Position numbers and translations under genes: made by a program. This document shows positions 25,551-33,602 of a DNA stretch of 64,000 bases, one piece after another; within the stretch, counting starts at the first letter, position 1; each line of letters opens with the position of its first letter. Below the pieces are notes generated by a model. That model did not search any database and was not told where the DNA came from. It saw nothing but the letters and a program-made list of their open reading frames with translations. Origin of the DNA: Asanoa hainanensis (lineage in GTDB: Bacteria > Actinomycetota > Actinomycetes > Mycobacteriales > Micromonosporaceae); contig NZ_FZPH01000004.1 of the NCBI RefSeq assembly GCF_900188485.1, positions 67,304 to 131,303 of the forward strand, written 5' to 3'.

Positions 25551-26621
25551 GTGTCGCTGCCGCCCGCCGCCCCGGTCCTGCACCGGGCCGCCCGCGCCGA
25601 AGACGCCGTTCGCGGCATGCTCGAACGTCGCATGCGCCGTCGGGGGTGGCGGGCGACGATCGTGCCGTACACCGGCTACGGCGCGCCCGGCTGGGTGCGG
25701 GTGATGGGCCGGGTGCTGCTCAGCCGCCCCGGGCCGGGCGACACACCGCCACCCGGTCCGGAGCCGACGGCCGCGGCGAACGGCAAGAAAGCCAAGATCG
25801 TGCGGGGCTGGCGCAGCTTCGCCACCGTGGCCGTCAACGCCGCCGAGGTGGAGATCGAGGCCGGTGACCAGCGCCGGGTGCTGCGCACCGACCGGGGTGG
25901 CTTCATCGACGCGCGGGTCGAGGTCGACCTCCCGCCCGGCTGGCAGACCGTGCTGATCAGCACCGCGGGCGCCAAGCCGGTCCAGGTGCCGGTGCGGATC
26001 GTCGACCCGGCGGTGACCTTCGGAATCGTCTCCGACATCGACGACACCGTGATGGTCACGGCGCTGCCCCGCCCCCTGCTCGCCGCGTGGAACACCTTCG
26101 TGCTCGACGAGCACGCCCGGGCCGCGGTGCCCGGCATGGCGGTCCTCTACGAACGGCTGGTCACCGCCCACCCGGGCGCACCGGTGCTCTACCTGTCGAC
26201 CGGCGCCTGGAACGTCGCACCGACCCTGACCCGGTTCCTGTCGCGGCACCTCTACCCGGCCGGCCCGCTGCTGCTCACCGACTGGGGTCCGCAGACGGAC
26301 CGCTGGTTCCGCAGCGGCCAGGAGCACAAGCGGGCCAGCCTGCGCCGGCTGGCGGCCGAGTTCCCGACCGTCAAGTGGCTGCTGATCGGCGACGACGGCC
26401 AACACGACCCGGAGATCTACGCGGAGTTCGTCCGCGAGCACCCGGACAACGTCGCCGCGGTCGCCATCCGCCGGCTGTCACCGACCCAGGCGGTGCTGGC
26501 CGGTGCCCTGCCAATCCACGACAACAGCCCTCGCTCCCGCGGCACCGGCGCCCAGCGCTGGCTCTGGGCACCGGACGGCGCGGGCCTCTCCCGCCTCATG
26601 CGTGAGGCCGGCCTGCTCTAG
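25551..26621 (+). CDS. APP1-type phosphatase (DUF2183 family)
   Basis: 356 residues from GTG 25551; CAGGCT at 25539-25544 is positioned as the -10 box of a leaderless transcript. The N-terminal region has PYTGYGAPGWVRVMGRVLLS, then a beta-rich segment. The C-terminal HAD-like domain carries GIVSDIDDTVMVTALPR (the DxDxT nucleophile motif), VLYLSTGAWNVAPTLTRFL and LLIGDDGQHDPEIYAEFV. These are the marks of the phosphatidate phosphatase APP1 catalytic domain. Bacterial members are uncharacterised; phospholipid dephosphorylation is inferred. Confidence 0.88.
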   Translation: MSLPPAAPVLHRAARAEDAVRGMLERRMRRRGWRATIVPYTGYGAPGWVRVMGRVLLSRPGPGDTPPPGPEPTAAANGKKAKIVRGWRSFATVAVNAAEVEIEAGDQRRVLRTDRGGFIDARVEVDLPPGWQTVLISTAGAKPVQVPVRIVDPAVTFGIVSDIDDTVMVTALPRPLLAAWNTFVLDEHARAAVPGMAVLYERLVTAHPGAPVLYLSTGAWNVAPTLTRFLSRHLYPAGPLLLTDWGPQTDRWFRSGQEHKRASLRRLAAEFPTVKWLLIGDDGQHDPEIYAEFVREHPDNVAAVAIRRLSPTQAVLAGALPIHDNSPRSRGTGAQRWLWAPDGAGLSRLMREAGLL

Positions 26622-26747
26622 AACCGCGTGCCGCTCCAGCCCCGGCCCTCGTGGTTGCCCATCCGGCAAAGCTTCTCGAAGCGCCACCCGCGCTCGGGCG
26701 CGCCGGTAACGTCGCCCGAAAGCGGCCGCCGGCCACGAGGAGCCTTC

Positions 26748-27236
26748 ATGTCTTCGGCAACCACCGCCCGCTCGACGCAGGTCACCGTCGAACTGCGGGT
26801 CAACGGACGCACGTATCCCGTCCGTCTGGACAGCACCACCACCCTGCTCGACGCCCTGCGCGACGACCTGCACCTGACGGGCACCAAGAAGGGCTGCGAT
26901 CAGGGTGCCTGCGGCGCGTGCACCGTGTTGCGCGACGGCAAGCGGATCGTCTCGTGCCTGACGCTCGCCGCCCAGTGCGACGGCAGCGAGATCACCACCA
27001 TCGAGGGCATCTCCGAGGACGGTCACCCGCACCCACTGCAGGAAGCGTTCGTCCGGCACGACGCGCTCCAGTGCGGCTACTGCACGACCGGCCAGGTGAT
27101 GTCGGCGGTCGCGCTGCTCCGCGAGGGCCGGGCCGGCAGTGACGACGAGATCCGCGAGTTCATGAGCGGCAACCTGTGCCGCTGCGCGGCCTACCCCAAC
27201 ATCGTCGCCGCGATCCGCGAGGTGGCGGAGTCATGA
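26748..27236 (+). CDS. Molybdenum hydroxylase 2Fe-2S subunit (YagT/PaoA type)
   Basis: 162 residues from ATG 26748. Cluster ligands are seen in KKGCDQGACGACTV with SCL, and in LQCGYCTTGQVMSAV with NLCRCAAYPNIV. There is no twin-arginine signal, unlike E. coli PaoA, so the enzyme is cytoplasmic. It overlaps the next gene by ATGA. Together with the following two genes it forms a three-subunit xanthine-dehydrogenase-family oxidoreductase, separate from CO dehydrogenase. Confidence 0.93.
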   Translation: MSSATTARSTQVTVELRVNGRTYPVRLDSTTTLLDALRDDLHLTGTKKGCDQGACGACTVLRDGKRIVSCLTLAAQCDGSEITTIEGISEDGHPHPLQEAFVRHDALQCGYCTTGQVMSAVALLREGRAGSDDEIREFMSGNLCRCAAYPNIVAAIREVAES

Positions 27237-28216
27237 GCGACATCGGGTACGTGCGCGCGGCCGACCAGGGCAGCGCGCTGGCGCTGGTGGCCGAGGACCC
27301 CGACGCCGTCTTCCTCGCCGGTGGCACCACGGAGCTGGACCTGGCGCTCAAGGACCAGGTCGTGCACCCGAGCCGGTTCGTCGACATCGGACGGCTGCCG
27401 TTGCGCGGCGTCACCCGCGACGGCGACCGGCTGCGGGTCGCCGCCCTGACGACGATGGAGGAGCTGGCCGCCGACCCGACCGTGCGGGACCGCCTGCCCT
27501 TCGTCCGCGAGGCCCTGCTGCTCGGCGCCTCCACCCAGCTGCGCAACATGGCCACCATCGGCGGCAACCTGTTGCAACGCACCAGGTGCCGCTACTTCCG
27601 GGACCCCGAGGTGGGCGCCTGCAACAAACGCGAGCCCGGGTCGGGCTGCGCCGCGATCAAGGGCGTCGCCCGGATGCACGCGATCCTCGGTGCCGGGCCT
27701 ACCTGCATCGCGCTGCACGCCTCGGACCTGTGCGTGCCACTGGTGGCGATGGACGCGGAGGTCGAGCTCCTCGACGCCGACGGCACCCGGACGGTCCCGT
27801 TGACCCAGTTCTACCGGACCCCGGGCGACCGGCCCGACGTCGAGAACGTCCTGCGGCACGGTGAGTTGGTCACCCACGTCCAGGTGCCGCTGCTGCCCGC
27901 CGGTGCCCGCTCCGGCTACCTCAAGGTGCGCGACCGCACGTCGTACGAGTTCGCCACCACCTCGGCCGGCGCCGCGATCACGGTCGAGGACGGCACGATC
28001 ACCTGGGCCAGGCTCGGGCTGGGCGGGGTCGGCACCGTGCCGTGGCGGGCCTGGGAGGCCGAGTCGGTGCTGGTCGGCGCACCCGCCAACGAGCGCACGT
28101 TCCGCGCCGCGGCCGAGGCGGCCATTCGCGACCCGTTCACCGTGCCGGGCACCGCCTTCAAGGTCGAGCTGGCCAAGCGCACGATCGTACGAATCCTGCG
28201 GACGGTGACCTCATGA
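27233..28216 (+). CDS. Molybdenum hydroxylase FAD subunit with extra Fe-S insertion (YagS/PaoB type)
   Basis: 327 residues from ATG 27233. FAD motifs: VFLAGGTTELDLALKD and LRNMATIGGNLLQRTRCRYF. An insertion with RCRYFRDPEVGACNKREPGS and GCAAIKG supplies the cysteines that bind a 4Fe-4S cluster in PaoB-type proteins. CoxM-type subunits lack this insertion, which places the enzyme in the aldehyde oxidoreductase branch. It is translationally coupled at both ends by ATGA overlaps. Confidence 0.92.
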   Translation: MSDIGYVRAADQGSALALVAEDPDAVFLAGGTTELDLALKDQVVHPSRFVDIGRLPLRGVTRDGDRLRVAALTTMEELAADPTVRDRLPFVREALLLGASTQLRNMATIGGNLLQRTRCRYFRDPEVGACNKREPGSGCAAIKGVARMHAILGAGPTCIALHASDLCVPLVAMDAEVELLDADGTRTVPLTQFYRTPGDRPDVENVLRHGELVTHVQVPLLPAGARSGYLKVRDRTSYEFATTSAGAAITVEDGTITWARLGLGGVGTVPWRAWEAESVLVGAPANERTFRAAAEAAIRDPFTVPGTAFKVELAKRTIVRILRTVTS

Positions 28217-30342
28217 CCGCGACCCTGGCCAAGGAGAACGTGATCGGCCGGCCGATCGACCGGATCGACGGGCGGCGCAAGGTGGCCGGCGCGGCGCCGT
28301 ACCCGTCCGACTTCGACCTGCCCGGCCAGGTCCACGCCGCCCTGATCTCGTCGACGGTCGCGGCGGGACGGATCACCCGGATCGACCGCAGCCGGGCCGA
28401 GGCGGCGCCGGGCGTGCTGACGGTGCTCACCCACGACAACGCGCCGGCGCTGGTCGACCCGCCGCAGAACGCGCTGGGCTCGACCATGCGGCGGCCGCTG
28501 CGCGACGACCGGATCCTGCACTACGGGCAGCACATCGGCATCGTCGTGGCCAACACCCGCGCGGAGGCACTCGCCGCGGCGAAGCTGGTCGAGATCGAGT
28601 ACGCCGAGGAGGACCCGGTGCTCGACCTGGACGACCCGCGGGCCGCCGTCGAGGACAACCCGTTCGGCATGGCGAGCAGCCGCGGCGACGTGCCGGCCGC
28701 GCTCGCCGCCGCCGACGTCACGGTGGACGGGACGTACACGATCGGTGCCGAGGCCAACAGCCCGATGGGCCTGTTCACCACCGTCGCCAGTTGGCAGGGC
28801 GGCCGGCTGGTGGTGCACGACACCACCCAGGCGCCGTCATTCCTGCGCATCGCGCTGTCGGTGATGTTCGAGGTGCCGGAGGAGAACGTCCGGGTGCTGA
28901 TCCCGTTCCTCGGCGGTGGGTTCGGCGCCGGCCTGCGGCTGTGGAGCCACACGGTGCTGACCACGCTGGCCGCCCGGGTGCTGGACCGCCCGGTCAAGCT
29001 CGTGCTGAGCCGGCCGCAGATGTTCCACTCGGTCGGTCACCGGGCCGCCAGCCGCCAACGCGTCCAGCTCGGCGCGGACCGCGACGGCCGGCTGACCGCG
29101 CTCGACCACGACGCGATCGCCGCGAACGGCATGGGCGACAACCTGCCCTCGCCGATCGTGGCCGTCACACCGGCCACGTACGCCTGCGCCAACGTCGCCA
29201 CGCACGAGCGGCGGGCGCACCTGAACATCCCGTACACGGGGTTCATGCGGGCACCCGGCGCGGTCGAGGCACACTTCGCGATCGAGTCGGCGCTCGACGA
29301 GCTGGCCGACCAGACGGGTGTCGACCCGGTCGAGCTGCGGCTGCGCAACTACGCCGAGGTGCACCCGGAGTCGGGCAAGCCCTGGTCCAGCAAGGCCCTT
29401 CGCGAGTGCCTGGAGGTCGGCGCCCAGCGGTTCGGCTGGGCCGGCCGCGACCCGGCGCCGCGCTCGACGCACGACGGCGACCAACTCGTCGGCCAGGGGA
29501 TGGCCGGGGCGAGCTTCGAGTTCTACGCGCTGCCCTGCACGGTCCGGCTCGCCGTCGACCGCCGCGGCAACGCGACCGTGCGCACCGCCGGCACGGACAT
29601 CGGCACCGGGACCTACACGATCACCGCCCAGATCACCGCCGAGCTGCTCGGTATCGACGTCGAGAACGTCCGCGTGGTGATCGGCGACACCGACCAGCCG
29701 CCGGCGCCCCAGTCGGGCGGCTCCGGTCTGGCCGGCGCGCTGGCCGCGGCGATCCAGAACGCCGCGGGTGAGCTGGCCGAGCAACTGGCCAGGTTGGACG
29801 GCCGCCCGGGCGAGTCGTTCGCCTCGCTGCTCGACCGGCACGGCCTCGACGAGCTCGCGGTGACCGGCTACTCCGACCTGGCCGGCGCGGCCACGCACAG
29901 CGACGTGGCTCCGGCTGGCGCGTTCGCGGCCGCGTACGCCGAGGTGGGTGTCGACGAGGAGCTCGGGGTCGTCCGGGTCCGCCGGCTGGTCTCCGTGATC
30001 GACGGCGGCCGGGTGTTCAACGCCAAGACCGCCCGCAGCCAGGCGATCGGCGGTGCTGTGATGGGCATCGGCATGGCCCTGCTGGAGGAGCTCGCCTACG
30101 ACCCGAACTCCGGCCGGGTCGCCAACGGCACGTTCGGCGACTACCTGGTGCCGGTCAACCTGGACGTGCCCGACCTGGACATCACGTTCGTCGGCGAGCC
30201 GGACACGTTCAACCCGACCGGCGGCAAGGGCCTCGGCGAGATCGGCATCGTCAGCATCGCGCCGGCGATCGCCAACGCGGTGCACCATGCCACCGGTCGG
30301 CGCATCCGTGACCTTCCGATCACTTTGGACAAGATGCTCTAA
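28213..30342 (+). CDS. Molybdenum hydroxylase large subunit (YagR/PaoC type)
   Basis: 709 residues from ATG 28213. It has IGRPIDRIDGRRKVAGAAPY at the N-terminus, FLGGGFGAGLRLWSH (Mo-cofactor contact), YTGFMRAPGAVEAHFAIES and, near the end, GGKGLGEIGIVSIAPA with the catalytic Glu. The AYxCSFR loop of CO dehydrogenase is absent (here FMRAPGA), so it is not a CODH. E. coli PaoABC oxidises aromatic aldehydes; substrate here is inferred as an aldehyde or N-heterocycle. No XdhC gene accompanies it; maturation may borrow those of the cox operon. Confidence 0.92.
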   Translation: MTATLAKENVIGRPIDRIDGRRKVAGAAPYPSDFDLPGQVHAALISSTVAAGRITRIDRSRAEAAPGVLTVLTHDNAPALVDPPQNALGSTMRRPLRDDRILHYGQHIGIVVANTRAEALAAAKLVEIEYAEEDPVLDLDDPRAAVEDNPFGMASSRGDVPAALAAADVTVDGTYTIGAEANSPMGLFTTVASWQGGRLVVHDTTQAPSFLRIALSVMFEVPEENVRVLIPFLGGGFGAGLRLWSHTVLTTLAARVLDRPVKLVLSRPQMFHSVGHRAASRQRVQLGADRDGRLTALDHDAIAANGMGDNLPSPIVAVTPATYACANVATHERRAHLNIPYTGFMRAPGAVEAHFAIESALDELADQTGVDPVELRLRNYAEVHPESGKPWSSKALRECLEVGAQRFGWAGRDPAPRSTHDGDQLVGQGMAGASFEFYALPCTVRLAVDRRGNATVRTAGTDIGTGTYTITAQITAELLGIDVENVRVVIGDTDQPPAPQSGGSGLAGALAAAIQNAAGELAEQLARLDGRPGESFASLLDRHGLDELAVTGYSDLAGAATHSDVAPAGAFAAAYAEVGVDEELGVVRVRRLVSVIDGGRVFNAKTARSQAIGGAVMGIGMALLEELAYDPNSGRVANGTFGDYLVPVNLDVPDLDITFVGEPDTFNPTGGKGLGEIGIVSIAPAIANAVHHATGRRIRDLPITLDKML

Positions 30343-30354
30343 CCGGGCATTGGC

Positions 30355-30391
30355 TTGACGCCCACTATTCGCTCGATGAATAGTGGGCGTC
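30355..30391 (+). promoter_or_regulatory. PadR promoter/operator: perfect 14-bp palindrome
   Basis: GACGCCCACTATTC (30357-30370) and GAATAGTGGGCGTC (30378-30391) are exact inverted repeats with a 7-bp spacer, ending one base before ATG 30392. TTGACG (30355-30360) and AATAGT (30379-30384) form a promoter with an 18-bp spacer, so the palindrome covers the -10 box and transcription start. It is almost certainly the PadR autoregulatory operator on a leaderless transcript. Confidence 0.75.
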
Positions 30392-30928
30392 ATGTCGACC
30401 GCGCATGTGCTGCTGGGGCTGCTGGCCGGCGGTCCCATGCACGGCTACGAGCTCAAGCGGTCGCACGACCAGCGCCTGCCGCAGGCCAAGCCGGTGGCTT
30501 TCGGCCAGGTCTACGCCACGATCGGTCGCCTGCAACGCGACGGCCTGGTGACCACTGCCGGGCACGACCAGGAGGGCGGACCCGAGCGCACCAGCTTCGA
30601 GATCACCGAAGCCGGACGCAAGCGGCTCGACGACTGGCTGGGCGAGACCGAGCCACCGGCGCCCTATGTCACCAGCACGCTGTTCGCCAAGGTCGCCGTC
30701 GCCGTGCTGGTCAGCGGCGCCGACCGGGCCCGCGACTACCTGGTGGCGCAGCGGGCGGCGCACATGGAGCGGCTGCGGGCGCTCACCGCGGTCAAGACCG
30801 ACCCGGCCAGCTCGCTCGGCGAAGTGGTCGCCGCCGACTACGCGATTCTCCACCTCGACGCCGACCTGCGCTGGGTCTCCAACACCCTCGAGCGCGTCGC
30901 CGACCTGCATCGGGAGGTGCACCCATGA
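30392..30928 (+). CDS. PadR-family transcriptional regulator
   Basis: 178 residues from ATG 30392; a GTG at 30383 lies inside the palindrome and is unlikely. The winged helix shows LLGLLAGGPMHGYELKRSHD, FGQVYATIGRLQRDGLVTTA and GPERTSFEITEAGRKRLDDW, all PadR hallmarks, followed by a C-terminal helical dimerisation part (PadR-s2 type). It is the first gene of a three-gene operon with an ABC ATPase and permease, joined by ATGA overlaps. Such PadR proteins repress their transporter until an inducer, often an antibiotic or phenolic, binds. Confidence 0.9.
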   Translation: MSTAHVLLGLLAGGPMHGYELKRSHDQRLPQAKPVAFGQVYATIGRLQRDGLVTTAGHDQEGGPERTSFEITEAGRKRLDDWLGETEPPAPYVTSTLFAKVAVAVLVSGADRARDYLVAQRAAHMERLRALTAVKTDPASSLGEVVAADYAILHLDADLRWVSNTLERVADLHREVHP

Positions 30929-31626
30929 CGATCCTGCGTGCCCGGGGCGTGGTGAAGTCCTACGGGCGGACGGCGGCCCTGCGCGGCGTCACCATCGACG
31001 TCGCCGAGGGCGAGATCCTCGCCGTCACCGGGCCTAGCGGCTGCGGCAAGTCGACGCTGCTGCACTGCCTGGCCGGCATCCTGCGGCCGGACGCCGGCGA
31101 GGTGACCTACGGCGGGCACCGGCTCGACACCTGGTCGGAGCGGATGCGGTCGCGCCTGCGCCGCACCGAGTTCGGCGTCCTGTTCCAGTTCGGCCAGTTG
31201 GTGGCCGAGCTGACCGCGGCGGAGAACGTGGCACTGCCGCTGCTGCTCGCCGGCACGGGGCGGCGAGAGGCGCGGACCGCCGCGGAGGGGTGGCTCGACC
31301 GGCTGGGCGTCGCCGACGTCGCCGACGCCCGGCCGGGCGAGATGTCCGGCGGCCAGCAGCAGCGCTGCGCGGTCGCCCGGGCGCTGGTCACCGAGCCGCG
31401 GGTGCTGTTCGCCGACGAGCCCACCGGCGCGCTCGACTCGCGCACCAGCGAGGCGCTGCTCGGCGAGCTCGTCCGGCTGGCCCGGGAGCAACGCACGACC
31501 GTGCTGCTCGTGACGCACGACGTGCAGGTCGCCGCGTACGCGGACCGCGAGGTTTCGCTGCGCGACGGTGTCGTCGACGCGAGCGGGCTCGGCCTGACAG
31601 CGGCGCAGGGCAGGCACGGGCGATGA
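30925..31626 (+). CDS. ABC transporter ATP-binding protein (LolD/MacB type)
   Basis: 233 residues from ATG 30925. Walker A GPSGCGKST, Q-loop FQFGQLVAELTAAENV, signature MSGGQQQRCAVARAL, Walker B VLFADEPTGALD and the H-loop VTHD are intact. The GALD and VxxPLL pattern belongs to the MacB/FtsE-like class that drives FtsX-type permeases. It is coupled by ATGA overlap to both padR and the permease gene. Confidence 0.93.
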   Translation: MTILRARGVVKSYGRTAALRGVTIDVAEGEILAVTGPSGCGKSTLLHCLAGILRPDAGEVTYGGHRLDTWSERMRSRLRRTEFGVLFQFGQLVAELTAAENVALPLLLAGTGRREARTAAEGWLDRLGVADVADARPGEMSGGQQQRCAVARALVTEPRVLFADEPTGALDSRTSEALLGELVRLAREQRTTVLLVTHDVQVAAYADREVSLRDGVVDASGLGLTAAQGRHGR

Positions 31627-33059
31627 AGCCGGGGACCCTGCTGCGGCTCGCCCTGGCCGGCAGCCGCACCGACGGCGTGCGGGTGGCGCTCACCGGGTTC
31701 AGCGCGCTGCTGGCCACCCTGGCCATCCTGTCGGCCCTCACGGTCATCGCGATTCCCGAGCTGGGCGCGTACGAGCACAACCAGCGCTACCGCAACGCCC
31801 TGCTGGACGAGCCCGGCCTGCGCGCCGGCACCGTCTTCACGCTGCTGCTGTTGACCGTCCCGATCCTCGCGCTGGCCGGGCAGTGCGCACGCCTCGGCGC
31901 ACCGGCCCGCGACCGCCGGCTGGCCGCGCTACGCCTCGCGGGCGCCACGCCCGGCCAGGCGACACTGGTGGCGGTGGCCGAGACCGGCGTGGCCGCGGTG
32001 CTCGGCGTCGCCGCCGGGCTGGGCGTCTTCTTCGCGGCCCGCCCGCTGCTCGACCGGCCGGGTCCCGACGGCCTGCGCGCCCTGCCGACGGACGTGCTGC
32101 CCGAGCCGTGGCAGATCGCGGTCACCGCCGTGGCACTCCCGCTGGTCGCCGCGCTCGCCGCCGCCCTGCTGCTGCGCCGGGTCGTGATCGGCCCGCTCGG
32201 CGTGGTGCGCCGGGTCCGGCGCCAGCGGGCCCCACTCCCCTGGCCGGGCGTGCTGATCGTGCTCGGCCTGGTCAGCTTCGGCAGCATCGCCCCGGTGCTG
32301 GAGTGGTTCTTCGAACGCGGGCGGTCCGCGCCGAACTGGCTGATCACCACGCTGGGCGCCGGTGGGACCCTCGCCGCGACGCTCGGCGTCATCCTGGGCA
32401 CCGGCTGGATCTCGTACGCCGCCGGCCGCCTCCTGCACCGGTTCGCGCGGTGGCCCTCGGCCCTGCTCGCCGCGCGCCGCCTGACCAGCGACCCGTGGCA
32501 CGGCGCACGCACGTTCGCCGCCCTGCTCGCCTGCGTCTTCGTGGGTGCTGGCGCGGCCGAGATGCGGAGCTACTTCCGGATCATGCGCGGCCTCGAGCTC
32601 GCCTCGGCGCGGGACGGCAACTACGGCGTGGGTCCGGGCGACGGGTTCTATCTCGACACCATGAACCTGGTCGACCTCGCGATCGTGGTCGCCGTGGTGA
32701 TCGCCGCGGCCGGGCTGGTCGTAGCGGTCGGCGAAGGGATCGTCGCGCGCCGGCAGGCGTACGCCGCGGTGGTCGCCTCCGGTGTGCCGCGGTCGGTGCT
32801 CGCGCGCTCGATCCTCTGGCACTCGCTGGTCCCGATCGTCCCGTCGGTCCTGCTCGCGCTCGTCGTCGGCACGTCGTTGATCGCTCCGGTGACGGGCTCC
32901 GAGGTGAGCAACTACGGTGGCTCCGCGCCGTTCGTCCACGCCTACGACACCCTCGCCGCCTACGGCCTCCTGGCGGTCGGCGCGGTGGTGGTGACGGTCG
33001 GCATCGGGCTGCTGTTCCTGCGCAGCAGCACGGCGGTGGAGGAACTGCGCACCGGTTGA
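31623..33059 (+). CDS. FtsX-like ABC permease
   Basis: 478 residues from ATG 31623. About eight to ten hydrophobic segments; one near the N-terminus (26-45), a cluster at 70-180, and a C-terminal FtsX domain with IVARRQAYAAVVASGVPRSV and two long final helices. RDRRLAALRLAGATPGQATL (101-120) resembles the coupling loop of FtsX permeases. With the ATPase it forms an exporter or mechanotransmitter, probably for antimicrobial peptides or lipids. Regulation by the PadR protein encoded upstream is inferred. Confidence 0.88.
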   Translation: MKPGTLLRLALAGSRTDGVRVALTGFSALLATLAILSALTVIAIPELGAYEHNQRYRNALLDEPGLRAGTVFTLLLLTVPILALAGQCARLGAPARDRRLAALRLAGATPGQATLVAVAETGVAAVLGVAAGLGVFFAARPLLDRPGPDGLRALPTDVLPEPWQIAVTAVALPLVAALAAALLLRRVVIGPLGVVRRVRRQRAPLPWPGVLIVLGLVSFGSIAPVLEWFFERGRSAPNWLITTLGAGGTLAATLGVILGTGWISYAAGRLLHRFARWPSALLAARRLTSDPWHGARTFAALLACVFVGAGAAEMRSYFRIMRGLELASARDGNYGVGPGDGFYLDTMNLVDLAIVVAVVIAAAGLVVAVGEGIVARRQAYAAVVASGVPRSVLARSILWHSLVPIVPSVLLALVVGTSLIAPVTGSEVSNYGGSAPFVHAYDTLAAYGLLAVGAVVVTVGIGLLFLRSSTAVEELRTG

Positions 33060-33071
33060 GAGACTGGCCGG

Positions 33072-33602
33072 ATGCGCCCGGCCGACGACGAGGTCCTGCA
33101 CTTCTCCGAAGACCCCGCGATCACCCTGTTCGTGCCGCACGTGGCTGCGACGGCCGCGGAGACCGAGGCGTACGTCTGGGCGGTCGGCCACGACCGCGCG
33201 CCCGACTACTGGTTCCCGCGCGACACACCCCGGGCGATGGCCTGGGTGTGGCCGGACACCACGCCGGAGGACCGCGACCGGATCATCGGCGCGGGCTCCG
33301 GCGACCGGGTACACGCCGTCGAATACCGCGCCCTGGAGCAGATGCGCGCCGTGACGCTCTACGGCTACCGCCTGCCGGCCGCGCCGTTCCACCCGATCAG
33401 CGCGGACGGGCACGCGCTGGTGGCGACCGAGCCCGTCGAGCCGCTGGGGCCGCCGGAGCCGGTCGGCGACCTGTTCGCGCTGCACGAGGCCGCCGGCATC
33501 CAGCTGCGCGTGCTGCCCAACCTGTGGCCGTTCTGGGACGAGGTCGTCGGCAGCACGCTGGGCTTCAGCGGCATCCGGCTGCGCTACGCCGCCGCGCGCT
33601 GA
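33072..33602 (+). CDS. DUF6886-family protein
   Basis: 176 residues from ATG 33072, 12 bp after the permease stop. Recognisable blocks are VLHFSEDPAITLFVPHVAAT, AYVWAVGHDRAPDYWFPRDT and PRAMAWVW, which I associate with DUF6886, plus RVLPNLWPFWDEVVGSTLGF near the C-terminus. Trp-rich and without signal or membrane segments. It might be co-transcribed with the ABC operon. Function unknown. It overlaps the convergent reductase gene by 19 bp. Confidence 0.7.
   Translation: MRPADDEVLHFSEDPAITLFVPHVAATAAETEAYVWAVGHDRAPDYWFPRDTPRAMAWVWPDTTPEDRDRIIGAGSGDRVHAVEYRALEQMRAVTLYGYRLPAAPFHPISADGHALVATEPVEPLGPPEPVGDLFALHEAAGIQLRVLPNLWPFWDEVVGSTLGFSGIRLRYAAAR

Noticed and set aside
26618-26749. A 43-codon minus-strand frame ending in a Trp/Arg/Phe-rich stretch, between the APP1 gene and the molybdenum hydroxylase
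   Set aside because: The last 25 codons have high G/C third positions, but so does the opposite frame. The ATG overlaps the start of the hydroxylase small subunit and there is no ribosome site or known family.
28213-30342. Possible second CO dehydrogenase large subunit
   Set aside because: It lacks the AYxCSFR loop and its FAD partner has the PaoB-type 4Fe-4S insertion, so it is an aldehyde-oxidoreductase-type enzyme.
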